Assembly: GCF_014217335.1 (NCBI RefSeq)
Contig: NZ_CP060092.1
Coordinates: 699,501-763,500, forward strand
Direction of reading: 5' to 3'
Length of the DNA stretch: 64,000 nt
DNA from: Teredinibacter purpureus
GTDB taxonomy: Bacteria; Pseudomonadota; Gammaproteobacteria; Pseudomonadales; Cellvibrionaceae
Shown here: piece after piece, positions 1 through 9,491 of the stretch
Numbering within the stretch: position 1 is the stretch's first letter
Layout of the letters: each line of letters begins with the position of its first letter
Program-made: the position numbers and the translations under genes
The notes under the pieces: generated by a model
Seen by the model: only the letters and a program-made list of their open reading frames with translations
Told to the model about the DNA's origin: nothing
Database searches by the model: none

Positions 1-409
1 CATTATAATTTTCCAGCGCTGTTACTCGCTCATTTTCTTTAAGTGCCGCCACCAACTGACTATGGCCTACATCAACTCCTACCACATGGCCGATACCGTG
101 TTGTAACAAACAATCGGTAAAACCTCCCGTAGACTGGCCCACATCTAACGCTAGCTTTCCTGCCAAGGGCTCAGCTATTAATGGAAGGGCGGCCTCCAAT
201 TTTAGCGCGGCACGCGAAACAAAATGTTGCTCTGGCGAATCTTTAACGGTAATTAAACAGGTATCCGCATATTTCTCGGACGGTTTTTTTACCGGTTGCC
301 ATAAACCTGCAACGCTAACGAAGACAAGGCCTTGCTGGATAAAACTCTGTGCTTGCGCGCGAGATTTTATGTTGGCGTGGCTAACTAATAGCACATCAAT
401 TCTTTTCAC
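1..409 (-). CDS. tlyA: TlyA-family rRNA 2'-O-methyltransferase (partial, 3' end outside window)
   Basis: The reverse strand encodes 136 residues from a GTG at 407-409 and runs off the window. The N-terminal ~60 residues look like an S4-type RNA-binding domain (KRIDVLLV start, SRAQAQ segment). They are followed by the family signature FVSRAALKL (63-71) and a SAM-binding motif, LDVGQSTGGFTDCLLQ (88-103). TlyA proteins 2'-O-methylate cytidines in 16S/23S rRNA and act in the cytoplasm. The usual motif reads DVGASTGGFTD; here A is Q. The gene lies 22 nt downstream of a halogenase gene on the same strand and could be cotranscribed with it, though the functions look unrelated. The GTG start is chosen because the protein then begins where the family normally does. 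Confidence 0.88.
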   Translation of the reverse strand, partial: MKRIDVLLVSHANIKSRAQAQSFIQQGLVFVSVAGLWQPVKKPSEKYADTCLITVKDSPEQHFVSRAALKLEAALPLIAEPLAGKLALDVGQSTGGFTDCLLQHGIGHVVGVDVGHSQLVAALKENERVTALENYN

Positions 410-431
410 TCAAAACCCTAGAATAGCTACG

Positions 432-1934
432 TTACGCGCGGCAATTTTTTTGGATATAATCGGCGTGATCCGGCATGTAATCCACCGCGTTTTTTATCAC
501 AGTTTCCACACTATTCAAACGTTCAGTAATATCGTGCTCTGACATAGCATCAACCAGTGGGTGATAACTTTCTGCCACTATACCTTGGCCGTGCATCACT
601 TCCAGCCAGCTCGTTTCATTAAATAATTCTTGGCCTTCGCGTAAAACACGGCCACTACTTTTGTATAATTCAATTTTATTCTGAAGTGCTGGAGAAACAT
701 CCATTGTTCTACAGCGATCCCAAAATGGCGAATCGGATCGCGTAGTAGCTTTATAGTGCAAGACAATAAAGTCACGTATTTTTTCGTACTCAAAGTCCAT
801 ATGCCGATTGAATTCATCAATCTCTAACTGGCCAAAACTTTTATTTGGAAAAAATATCATGAGCTTTGCTAATGCCGCCTGCACCAAATACAGGGCTGTA
901 CTCTCTAGAGGCTCGATAAATCCACTCGACAAACCAATTGCAATACAATTTTTATTCCAAACTTTTTTACGCTTTCCCGTTTTAAACTTAATTACGCGTG
1001 GGTCTGCGAGGGGTTCACCATCCAAATTATTCATCAATAATGAGGTAGCTTCATCATCACTCATATAGCGGCTACTATATACATGGCCATTACCCATGCG
1101 GTGCTGCAAAGGAATACGCCACTGCCAACCGGCTGAGTGTGCGGTTGAACGAGTGTAAGGCGTAAGTTTACCTGCATTTTCGCAGGGTACGGCAATCGCA
1201 GAGTCACATAAAAGCTGGTCTGACCAATCCTCGTAACCGGTTTTTAAGGTATCTTCGATTAAAAGGGCGCGAAAACCGGAACAATCGATAAATAAGTCGC
1301 CCGCAATCTTTTCACCATTTTCAAGCTGAAGCGCTTCTATAAAGCCATTCGTATCGCGCACATGGGCTTGACTCACCTTACCCTCAATACGCTTTACGCC
1401 CAGCGCTTCAGCGTATTCACGTAAATAACGCGCGTAGAGTGTTGCATCCAAATGGTAAGCATAAGCAATATGCGAGAGGGGAGAGTTGCCAGCGTTGACC
1501 GAGCGCATAAATTTATTCTCGCGCGCGGCTCGAGCATTTAAGGTGTACTGCGATAAAGCCGCAGCCTTACCTTTCTGGTGCATTTTTAGCCAGAAGTAAT
1601 AAAACGGTAGAGCCTGCATGTTTTTACCAACATCCCCGAACGCATGGATATAGCGATCGCCTAGCGCACCCCAATCAACAAATTCAATACCTAATTTGAA
1701 CGTTGCTTGGGTTTTTTTAACGAAATCATCTTCGTTTATACCCAATGTATCGTTGAATACTTTCATTTGCGGAATAGTAGCTTCGCCTACCCCGACAATG
1801 CCAATCTCTTCAGATTCCACAAGCGTAATAGACGCATATTCATTTTTTAGGAAACGCGCGAGTGTAGCGGCAGTCATCCAACCAGACGAACCACCACCGA
1901 GGATAACGATATTTTGGATATTGGTATTTTTCAT
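432..1934 (-). CDS. PF04820 flavin-dependent (tryptophan) halogenase family protein, intact active site
   Basis: A 500-residue protein. It has the FAD-binding GGGSSGWMTAA motif (13-23), the family's GWQWRIP motif (W270, W272, P275), a lysine in TFKLGIEF (K80) and a glutamate in EPLEST (E344). K80 and E344 align with the catalytic Lys and Glu of characterised halogenases such as PrnA (K79, E346). The family uses FADH2 and halide to make hypohalous acid and halogenate aromatic substrates; the substrate here is unknown. Genes of this kind often sit beside large TonB-dependent receptors in polysaccharide loci of Cellvibrio, Xanthomonas and Caulobacter relatives, and this one sits next to a lipoprotein/TonB-receptor pair. 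It is 63% of the way to being a twin of the gene at 9492 in layout: both catalytic residues fall at identical numbers. No flavin reductase is visible nearby. Confidence 0.9.
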   Translation of the reverse strand: MKNTNIQNIVILGGGSSGWMTAATLARFLKNEYASITLVESEEIGIVGVGEATIPQMKVFNDTLGINEDDFVKKTQATFKLGIEFVDWGALGDRYIHAFGDVGKNMQALPFYYFWLKMHQKGKAAALSQYTLNARAARENKFMRSVNAGNSPLSHIAYAYHLDATLYARYLREYAEALGVKRIEGKVSQAHVRDTNGFIEALQLENGEKIAGDLFIDCSGFRALLIEDTLKTGYEDWSDQLLCDSAIAVPCENAGKLTPYTRSTAHSAGWQWRIPLQHRMGNGHVYSSRYMSDDEATSLLMNNLDGEPLADPRVIKFKTGKRKKVWNKNCIAIGLSSGFIEPLESTALYLVQAALAKLMIFFPNKSFGQLEIDEFNRHMDFEYEKIRDFIVLHYKATTRSDSPFWDRCRTMDVSPALQNKIELYKSSGRVLREGQELFNETSWLEVMHGQGIVAESYHPLVDAMSEHDITERLNSVETVIKNAVDYMPDHADYIQKNCRA

Positions 1935-2114
1935 CAGCTTAGTTTAAGGCAAGCCGAGGAAAACCACAAAGTGATGGGTAATCGAGTCTCCATATCCTTT
2001 GAATCGCTCAAACCTAGGAATATATACAAAAGTGTATTACGCATTTATGGGCTTCAGCGTCACATGCTAGCAACTAAAAAGGGTACTTTAAATCGATGTT
2101 TGGCTTCCCATAAC

Positions 2115-2147
2115 AAAAAAATCCTCGCCGCAAACCGACGAGGATTT
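2115..2147 (-). terminator. Rho-independent terminator of the 1017-aa lipoprotein gene
   Basis: A perfect 9-bp stem (2119-2127 with 2139-2147, AAATCCTCG/CGAGGATTT) encloses an 11-nt loop. On the minus strand it is followed by a T-rich tract, and it lies 50 nt past the lipoprotein stop codon. Confidence 0.8.
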
Positions 2148-2197
2148 AATATGGACATTAACGCCCAATCAAAACTGAGCGTTAAAAATAAGCGCTA

Positions 2198-5100
2198 TTA
2201 TTGAAGCGTGTACTTAACATCTGTAATGATGAGCATGCCATCAACAATAAAGGCTGGATCCGCAGGTACGCGGTCGCCAGAAGCGATAGGATCTTTTACA
2301 AGTACACCAACACGCGCAAATTCACCTTCTGCCATATCGTATACATCCTCCGTACCGACTAAACAGCTGTACTCGGCAACACCCAATACGAGATCGACGT
2401 TATTAACACCACAACCCCATACTCCACTCCAGTCTCCAAACGTTTGCTGAAGATAGGGCTGAATATTCGCGGTACTGGCTATAAAGTCTTCATCAACCAT
2501 AATTGTGAACACAACTTCAGCACCACGAAGATCTACAGGCCCCTCTAAAAGGTAAAACGCTGCATCATCTGCATTTGCAGGTGTCAAGGCGACTTGCTCA
2601 AAGTAATCGTTATCGCTATCGGTACCTACCCAACGACCGGTCAAAGGAATAGTAGGGCCAGCAACATCATCGGCTAACATCACGTCTACATCATGAACAG
2701 ATAAGACGCCTGAAGGCTCACTATCTTTTGGCTGGACTGCAATACGCATTACGGCATCTTCAGGCGCAGCTAGCGTACCAAGAACGACACAGTCATAACG
2801 AACACCAGTAAGCAGGGCCACAGTATTGGAAATACTACAATCCCACTCTCCACCCCAAGTACCCGTTTCTTGCGCGAAGGGTTGCACACGTGCACCACTG
2901 TCTACGAAATCCTGATCAGCGCTAACATAAAAGCTAACTTTACCCCCAGTAAGATCAAGCGGCCCTGGAATCTCGTAATAGAGCAGGTCATCTGTTGCTT
3001 CTGGCGTATAGCGAACACCGCCGTAGCTTAGATCTGCATCATCGCCCAAAGTAGACCAACTACTTGCTAACGGTAAATGAACCGTTTTCAAACCAATGTC
3101 AACACTCAACAGAGACAACAAGCCTTCTATAGGATTATTTACATTTTCTTCGGTCTGCTTAGCAATAACACCTACTTTAATGCGCTCACCTGCAGGCACT
3201 TCGAAACCAGTATCTGCGATTACACACGAATATTGGTTGATACCCACAACTAAGTCATTAGCAGAACAACCCCAATGCCCAAGCCAACTACCAAACATAG
3301 ACTGTACAAATGGCTGCACGTAAGCGCCGCTGTCGATATAAGCCTGCGAAACCACAAACTCAAAATCAATGCTTGCACCATTAAGGTCAACTAACCCATT
3401 AACAGGGACATACAGCGATTCGTTGTCTGAAGTGGGGCGAACCGACACACGTTCTGAGTATATAGGCTCTATATCATCGCCTTCCGGCACCCAACTTTTA
3501 GTCATAGACACAGGAAGATGAGTAGGTGGCGTAGTTGCCAGCATTACATCCATTCGGGTAATAGTAACTGTACCGGCTGCATCTTGCTCTGGTTCGGCTT
3601 GAGGCTTAGTAATTACACCAACTCGTATACTTTCGCCCTCAGCAAGTTCAAAGCCGTCACCAAATACACAGGTGTGATCGGTACCACCAAGCGTTAGCTG
3701 ATCTGCACTCATAGCACAGTTCCACTCGCCATCCCAGTTACCAAACATCTCCTGACCATAAGGCTGTACTGTCGCACCGCTGTCGATAAACTCTTGCGAG
3801 GTCGCTACAGTGAAAGTTACAGTCGCACCACTGAAGTCAGCTGGACCTTCAAATACATAGCTAACCTTATCGCCGTCTATAGCGGGGCTAAAGCTTACTG
3901 CGCCATAAGTAACTGCCAACTCAGAAGCGGTTGGCTCCGTAACCCAAGAATGGGTTAATGCAAGCGGCCCGCCTGGGGCATCTGGCACCCGATCAAAACC
4001 CATGTTATCAATATAGAACGTTGCTGCATCAGCGCCGCGATATAATATGCGAATAGCGCTTAAGCTAGTATCGGTGAAGTCTGCAACAGGAATACTTATA
4101 TCCGTCCATTCGCCCTCTACAGTTTCGATAGCTATAAAGTTATCGTCACAGTCACACAACGATATTTCCAACGTGCTAGTGCCACTACCTTCGTCACCAT
4201 AAACTGAAAACTGGAAGTTGGTATAACCTGTAACGTCTGGGATATTGGCAGCATCACCGAAGCCAATTTGCATCCCGCCGCCGCCAGCACCAAACGCAGC
4301 CTCTATAGATTCAGCCCAAGCCCAAGTACCACCCCAACCGCTCCAAGAGGTAACAAAACCCGATAGAGCCTCGTCAACATATACAGGTAAGGCAAATTCT
4401 GCCGGAAGCTGCGTTGGATTAATGACAGGTGGCGGAACCCAACCATCCGCTGCAGGGCTAACTGCAACATTGGAGACAAACACATACTGCATGTTGTCTG
4501 GCCATGGCAGATCAGTATTAGTGTCGCGGAGGGTAATCATAAACCCCACATACGCAACAGCGGCGGGGTCAAAGTCGCCATCTGCACCACTGTAGGAGCT
4601 ACCGTTAAATGCAAGATCGAACCAACGGCCAAGCACTTCGCCCGCTGCAGGGTCCGCGGTACGCTGCTGATAACCGATACCTTGATCGTTGAAGCTCGAG
4701 CCGAGCAACTCATATGCGTTTCGCCATGCGCCTGCAACCGCTCGGTTGCCGTCGACATCTTCAATGAGCACTTGCAAACCGAAGTTAAAACGGTCGTCCT
4801 CGGTATTATCGTCATCATCAGTATTCCATGGGTTGGAATCTGTGAAATAAGCGGGAAGGTAAATAGACATCTCGACTTTGCCGCCATTGATATCTACCGG
4901 TTCCGGCAACATACCTAGAGCACACATATCATCGAAATCGTTCAACCAGCCCAATGTTGGAGAAACCACTAACGACGGAGTTTGATAATGTAAACTCAAC
5001 TCGCTGTCTAAATTACAGCGGTTGGTATCTTCTTGAGTGGGCGTATCTTCAGACAAATCAGTTGTCCAAGCTGCCACATCAGCAGGATCTGTAAAATCCC

Positions 5101-5251
5101 ACGTATAGGTTTTTTCAACAGGGTCCGGAGTATCCTCAATGGGCGGTGATGCGCCGAAATTTGGATTATTGGGACCCAAATCGAGATCGCCACCCGAACA
5201 CGCGCCAAGTGCGAATCCCAAGCAACAGAATAGCAGGGGTTTAATGTGCAT
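2198..5251 (-). CDS. Large surface lipoprotein with galactose-binding-like domain and four ~145-residue repeats
   Basis: A 1017-residue protein with a lipoprotein signal peptide (lipobox LGAC near residue 17, followed by SGG, so probably outer-membrane sorted). An N-terminal region (~47-270) and a second beta-sandwich-like region (~290-420, ending ATFYIDNMGF, typical of carbohydrate-binding or galactose-binding-like folds) come first. Four tandem repeats follow at about 433-577, 578-723, 724-866 and 867-1017. Each carries a segment like FIDSGATVQPYGQ, then FGNWDGEWNC, and a second Cys about 18 residues later. No catalytic domain was recognised. It is divergent from the TonB-receptor gene across a 748-bp regulatory gap, so by position it could be a surface glycan-binding partner of that receptor (inference). 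An alternative is an unrecognised multi-CBM hydrolase or esterase. Confidence 0.75.
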   Translation of the reverse strand: MHIKPLLFCCLGFALGACSGGDLDLGPNNPNFGASPPIEDTPDPVEKTYTWDFTDPADVAAWTTDLSEDTPTQEDTNRCNLDSELSLHYQTPSLVVSPTLGWLNDFDDMCALGMLPEPVDINGGKVEMSIYLPAYFTDSNPWNTDDDDNTEDDRFNFGLQVLIEDVDGNRAVAGAWRNAYELLGSSFNDQGIGYQQRTADPAAGEVLGRWFDLAFNGSSYSGADGDFDPAAVAYVGFMITLRDTNTDLPWPDNMQYVFVSNVAVSPAADGWVPPPVINPTQLPAEFALPVYVDEALSGFVTSWSGWGGTWAWAESIEAAFGAGGGGMQIGFGDAANIPDVTGYTNFQFSVYGDEGSGTSTLEISLCDCDDNFIAIETVEGEWTDISIPVADFTDTSLSAIRILYRGADAATFYIDNMGFDRVPDAPGGPLALTHSWVTEPTASELAVTYGAVSFSPAIDGDKVSYVFEGPADFSGATVTFTVATSQEFIDSGATVQPYGQEMFGNWDGEWNCAMSADQLTLGGTDHTCVFGDGFELAEGESIRVGVITKPQAEPEQDAAGTVTITRMDVMLATTPPTHLPVSMTKSWVPEGDDIEPIYSERVSVRPTSDNESLYVPVNGLVDLNGASIDFEFVVSQAYIDSGAYVQPFVQSMFGSWLGHWGCSANDLVVGINQYSCVIADTGFEVPAGERIKVGVIAKQTEENVNNPIEGLLSLLSVDIGLKTVHLPLASSWSTLGDDADLSYGGVRYTPEATDDLLYYEIPGPLDLTGGKVSFYVSADQDFVDSGARVQPFAQETGTWGGEWDCSISNTVALLTGVRYDCVVLGTLAAPEDAVMRIAVQPKDSEPSGVLSVHDVDVMLADDVAGPTIPLTGRWVGTDSDNDYFEQVALTPANADDAAFYLLEGPVDLRGAEVVFTIMVDEDFIASTANIQPYLQQTFGDWSGVWGCGVNNVDLVLGVAEYSCLVGTEDVYDMAEGEFARVGVLVKDPIASGDRVPADPAFIVDGMLIITDVKYTLQ

Positions 5252-5402
5252 TTCAAAGCCTCTTATTTATTATATTCTTCAGATTTATCATGCGTGTAAT
5301 CGCCAGAAAAACTAAAAGAAGTTCCAATCAAATACGCGCTAACAACGTTCACAACGCACCGTCTAATAGAGATTCCTAACGATAGGCAATTTAATCACGC
5401 GC

Positions 5403-5425
5403 CGTTTCAAAGTTTATTTGAAACG
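5403..5425. repeat. Perfect 9-bp inverted repeat (hairpin or operator)
   Basis: CGTTTCAAA (5403-5411) and TTTGAAACG (5417-5425) are separated by GTTTA. There is no following T-run, so it is more likely an operator or 5'UTR structure than a terminator. Confidence 0.55.
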
Positions 5426-5590
5426 CGAATTTATCTCCTATAGCACCACGCACTTTATACAACTGTGAAACACTTTGGAAGTGATTTGGCAAAGCGAATT
5501 TAGAAAAAGCGGTAAGTCGAAATAAAAGACGCTCAAAAATCTAAGTATCTCAACCCCACTAGGGAAACACTTTAAACTGCACCCAACAAA

Positions 5591-5630
5591 CACCTATTAA
5601 TAGGTGAAATGTATTAATACCTATATATAG
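5591..5630. promoter_or_regulatory. Three consecutive perfect palindromes, candidate operator cluster
   Basis: A 16-bp palindrome, CACCTATTAATAGGTG (5591-5606), is followed after 4 nt by GTATTAATAC (5611-5620) and directly by CTATATATAG (5621-5630). The first two share the core TATTAATA with 17-bp spacing between cores. The cluster sits ~375 bp upstream of the TonB receptor and ~340 bp upstream of the lipoprotein. The binding protein is unknown. Confidence 0.45.
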
Positions 5631-5999
5631 TACAAGGCCGTTTCATTCACACCTTACGTGCAAGCTTGAGCTCTTTGAGCGTTATCGACGCACCAACCCT
5701 TTCGGCAACAAGAACAGAATTGTTTCTTTCCATTTTTTTCGGCCCACGAAAATCTACCGTTTTAATTCACTTCTAACACTAGAAATAGCCGTGACATTTC
5801 ATTTCATTTGATTATTAACATGAATTCATGCAACATTGGCGAATTCGTGCGTTATAAAACTAACGTAGATCCCTGTTTTTTATTCTAGGATCAGGCTTTC
5901 GAATACTGCAATGGTGGAGGCCAGAATTTAAAAAGAATAAGCTATTTATAACTAATTAAAATAAATAAAAGCGTTTAACCAAACCCAAGAGAATTTCAT

Positions 6000-8900
6000 A
6001 TGACTATCTTAACTCACAAATATGGGTCGAAAGCGGGGATCGTGACCCTCGCATCGTCTCTCTTGTTAACCAGCCTCGTTGCGCAAAACACCGCGGCACA
6101 AGAAGCTGCTGAGAGCGATCCAGAAGGCCGAGAAATTGAAGAAGTATTCGTAAGCGGCGTACGCCAGAGCTTGAAGAACGCTCAGGATATCAAACGTGAT
6201 GCGAGCACTTTCGTTGATGCAATTTCCGCGTCTGATATTGGCGCCTTACCCGATCGAAGCGTGCTTGAAGCTATCAGCCGAATTCCTGGTGTTTCGATAG
6301 AGCGTTTTGCCTCCCCTGACGACCCCGATAGATTTAGCTCCGAAGGTAGCGGTGCAGTAGTTCGAGGCATGACAGCCACTCGTACAGAGTTCAACGGTCG
6401 AGATTCTTTTACCGCAAGTTCAGGCCGAGGCTTAAGCTTCCAGGATATTTCACCAGAATTAATGGGTTCGGTTGAATTAGCAAAAAACCAAACAGCTGAC
6501 ATGATTGAAGGCGGTATTGGCGGTACAGTTACCATGTACACGCGCAAGCCATTTGATCAAGATGATCGTCTTGTCGCCTTGTCTGCAGATTATACTTATT
6601 TTGACCTTAGCGGCCTTTACGCCCCGGCGTTTTCCGGCTTATACAGTGATCGCTGGTCCACTGGCATTGGCGAATTTGGTCTTTTAGTGGGTATGGCCCA
6701 TAGCAAATCAAAAGGACGATCGGACGGTATTCAGTCGGCCTATTACAATTCAAACGACAATACTGACGGCACATTTAATAGCCAACAAGACAATGTCCGC
6801 TACCCTAGCGGTGCGAGCCTAGGCACTAAACTCGATTTACGCGAGCGAATTGGTACGAGTATCTCGATGCAATTCGAAAACCTAGATAACACCTTTATCG
6901 CAACAAGTGACATTATTCGCTCGGACTCAACCCTTCGCTGGGAAGAGCAAAAAATCAATATCGGCACATGGGACAGCAACTACGGCACACACACTCGCCC
7001 TGCAGAAGGCACCTCTTGGGGCTTTGATGACGGCGGCATTTTCAACGAAGGTATTATTGGTCACGGTGCTGATGGATGGCGTGGCGATCGCTGGGAAGAT
7101 CCAAATGATGGCTTAGGTACCGGTTACGACAACCTCCGCGTGCCCGATGGCCCCACCAATAACGGTAATTGCTACGGCCTTGCCGAAGGTGAACTCCCTT
7201 CAGAAGATGATAACTGTAATTTGCGGTCTGCTACCTTTGGTATGCAATCGGGTACATCCACATATTCACGCGTTCAGCATCAGAACACGCTCGTTACCGA
7301 TTATTCGTTAAACTTCAAGTTTATGCCGAATGACCAGTGGGAATTCACGGCTGATTTCCAGTATGTTGATGCACTGAGTTCAACAGACGACATAACGCTA
7401 AACACCGGATTTTGGGGCCTAGTCTATTCTAATAACACTGGCGATACCCCTCAAATGGCGGTAGTTAACCCATGGGACGTAGTGCCTGACGGCACATACT
7501 ACCAAGGCGCTGATGAGGCAGGCAGTGCCCTTTACAACACAAAAGGTAACCTCGCTCAGCTGGAACAAACAGAGATTGATAATGGCGGTTACACTAACGC
7601 CATCGACCGTAACGCCTCTGATTACTACGCACAACCTTCTTCATACTGGTGGGATTCTGCTAGTGATACCTATATGCGCGCCTCCGGTGAAGAATTCGCC
7701 GGCAGACTGGATGCAACCTACTTTATTGAAGACAGCTTCTTTACCGAAGTTAAAGCCGGTGTTCGCCGCTCCAGCCGCCACCAAGAAGTTCGTGACGTAA
7801 ATTACTCCAACTGGGGTGCCTTGTCGGGCATGCGCGACCTCGACACCGTTAACGGTGAGCAAGGTCACGCCGCTGCGTGGTTAGACCTTAATAATACAGC
7901 CTATGAAATGGTTGATTGGAGTGAGTTCTACCGAGGCGACGGCACCTACTTAGGTAACGCGACTATCTCGGGTAATGGTGTTTCGCCTACCAGCGGCGAG
8001 TCTGACTTCCTGACGATTCACCCCGCCATGTCACTGGTTAATCGGTACGATCTTTGGGGCTCGCTATTGCATGATGTTACCTACCAAGGGAACGATCGCG
8101 CATGGCGACCAGCGCAATATCGTGATACAAACCGTGATGGCATCATAGATACTCAGGGTTACTTCTTACCAGAAGAGTTAAGTGATATTGAAGAGGTCAA
8201 CAAGGCCGCGTATGTTCGCGTTGACTTTGGCGACGATGATGCTCGTTTCCGTTACACGGGTAACATCGGCCTTCGCTATTATCAGGTAGACCTCGAGTCA
8301 ACCGGCTATGTTCGCTTCCCCGATTTGCGGCCTTCTTACCCTGATCCAGCCGACCCTCAGTACGGTGGCGATCTTAACAACTATTTGCCAACCAGCGATC
8401 GTCAATTCGGTAATGCTGGCACGCAAATAACGTTTGCCGAGAACAGTTACGGCCATCTGTTACCGAGCTTTAACTTAAAGGTTGAGTTTACCTCTGACCT
8501 GTTAGCCCGATTCGCGATTTCTAAAGCCGTATCGCTTCCTGATATTGGCGACCTACGCAGCTACATTAATATCGGCGCGTTAACAAATGCGGACTATCAA
8601 GAGAATGATCCAAACGATACACTCGAGTACCAGCAGGTAGAAGAGGGAACAGCTGAAGTTCTAGCCTATACCGCTTCTGGCGGTAACCCTTACCTCGTAC
8701 CTATGGAATCTATCCAGTACGATGCGTCTTTGGAGTGGTATTTTGATGACGTTGGCTCGCTAACGGCCTCCATCTTCTACAAAGACCTTGAAAACTTCTT
8801 TGTCGACGGCGCCTTTGCACGCCCCGTTACCAACCCAGACAACGATGTAGTTAAAGACGTAAACGTTTCCGGTGTCGTAAACGGTGGTAGCGGTAGCCTC

Positions 8901-9410
8901 CAAGGTTTTGAGGTGGCGTATCAACAGTACTACGATATGCTCCCAGAACCGTTCGACGGATTTGGTACCCAAATAAACTACAGCTGGATTGACGTTGATG
9001 GTGTACCTAACCCCGCACTTGAAGGCGCTGAAGACAACCGCGGTGAAGCTATCACCCAAGACCTACCGCTACAGTCTCAGTCGGAACATACCGCAAACGC
9101 TACCTTGATGTATGAGAAAGGCGAGTTCGACTTCCGGATGGCTTACAACTGGCGTTCTGAGTATTTGGTTACAGCACGAGATGGCGCGAACTTACCCTTC
9201 CCTCCCACTTGGGCAGGCGCCTCCGGCTTCCTTGATGCCTCGTTGTTCTATAATATCTCTGACGAGATAAAGATTGGTATTCAGGGTAACAACCTTACTG
9301 ATACTGTTTCTACAACGGAATATCAGAACACTAACGGGTTAGAGCGTGAAGGTCGATCGTGGTTCTTGAACGATCGTCGTTACACATTAGTACTACGTGC
9401 TTCATTCTAA
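6000..9410 (+). CDS. TonB-dependent receptor, large proteobacterial (TIGR01782-type) carbohydrate class
   Basis: An 1136-residue outer-membrane receptor. A signal peptide ends around AQNTAAQ (residues ~28-34). An EEVFVSGVRQSLKNAQDIKRDA segment follows and is typical of the TIGR01782 TonB receptors, then a plug domain (ALPDRSVLEAISRIPGVSIERF, GGIGGTVTMYTRKPFD) and a long beta-barrel ending in YTLVLRASF with C-terminal Phe. Such receptors import oligosaccharides using TonB energy. Being flanked by halogenase genes and xylan enzymes, its likely substrate is a xylo-oligosaccharide (inference from context). The ATG at 6000 has a purine-rich RBS just upstream. A strong terminator follows at 9440. 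Confidence 0.93.
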   Translation: MTILTHKYGSKAGIVTLASSLLLTSLVAQNTAAQEAAESDPEGREIEEVFVSGVRQSLKNAQDIKRDASTFVDAISASDIGALPDRSVLEAISRIPGVSIERFASPDDPDRFSSEGSGAVVRGMTATRTEFNGRDSFTASSGRGLSFQDISPELMGSVELAKNQTADMIEGGIGGTVTMYTRKPFDQDDRLVALSADYTYFDLSGLYAPAFSGLYSDRWSTGIGEFGLLVGMAHSKSKGRSDGIQSAYYNSNDNTDGTFNSQQDNVRYPSGASLGTKLDLRERIGTSISMQFENLDNTFIATSDIIRSDSTLRWEEQKINIGTWDSNYGTHTRPAEGTSWGFDDGGIFNEGIIGHGADGWRGDRWEDPNDGLGTGYDNLRVPDGPTNNGNCYGLAEGELPSEDDNCNLRSATFGMQSGTSTYSRVQHQNTLVTDYSLNFKFMPNDQWEFTADFQYVDALSSTDDITLNTGFWGLVYSNNTGDTPQMAVVNPWDVVPDGTYYQGADEAGSALYNTKGNLAQLEQTEIDNGGYTNAIDRNASDYYAQPSSYWWDSASDTYMRASGEEFAGRLDATYFIEDSFFTEVKAGVRRSSRHQEVRDVNYSNWGALSGMRDLDTVNGEQGHAAAWLDLNNTAYEMVDWSEFYRGDGTYLGNATISGNGVSPTSGESDFLTIHPAMSLVNRYDLWGSLLHDVTYQGNDRAWRPAQYRDTNRDGIIDTQGYFLPEELSDIEEVNKAAYVRVDFGDDDARFRYTGNIGLRYYQVDLESTGYVRFPDLRPSYPDPADPQYGGDLNNYLPTSDRQFGNAGTQITFAENSYGHLLPSFNLKVEFTSDLLARFAISKAVSLPDIGDLRSYINIGALTNADYQENDPNDTLEYQQVEEGTAEVLAYTASGGNPYLVPMESIQYDASLEWYFDDVGSLTASIFYKDLENFFVDGAFARPVTNPDNDVVKDVNVSGVVNGGSGSLQGFEVAYQQYYDMLPEPFDGFGTQINYSWIDVDGVPNPALEGAEDNRGEAITQDLPLQSQSEHTANATLMYEKGEFDFRMAYNWRSEYLVTARDGANLPFPPTWAGASGFLDASLFYNISDEIKIGIQGNNLTDTVSTTEYQNTNGLEREGRSWFLNDRRYTLVLRASF

Positions 9411-9439
9411 TGACGTAATGCTTTACCAGCATTAAACAT

Positions 9440-9471
9440 AATGCGCACCACGCAAGTGGTGCGCATTTTTT
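9440..9471 (+). terminator. Strong Rho-independent terminator after TonB receptor
   Basis: A perfect 12-bp stem (9440-9451 with 9456-9467) with GCAA tetraloop followed by a T-run. It separates the receptor from the downstream halogenase pair, so readthrough or a new promoter in 9472-9491 would be needed to express the pair. Confidence 0.92.
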
Positions 9472-9491
9472 GTATCTAGCCTAAGAGTTTT

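Larger units (their letters stand above)
5252..5999. promoter_or_regulatory. 748-bp divergent intergenic region between surface lipoprotein and TonB receptor
   Basis: There is no convincing ORF. It must hold both divergent promoters and contains two marked dyad elements, listed separately at 5403-5425 and 5591-5630. The last ~60 bases before the receptor start are AT-rich, with an AGAGAA-type ribosome-binding site before ATG 6000. Confidence 0.6.

Noticed and set aside
1914..2204. Small plus-strand ORF between halogenase and lipoprotein genes
   Set aside because: It includes the terminator hairpin of the lipoprotein gene, has no recognisable family and overlaps the halogenase start.
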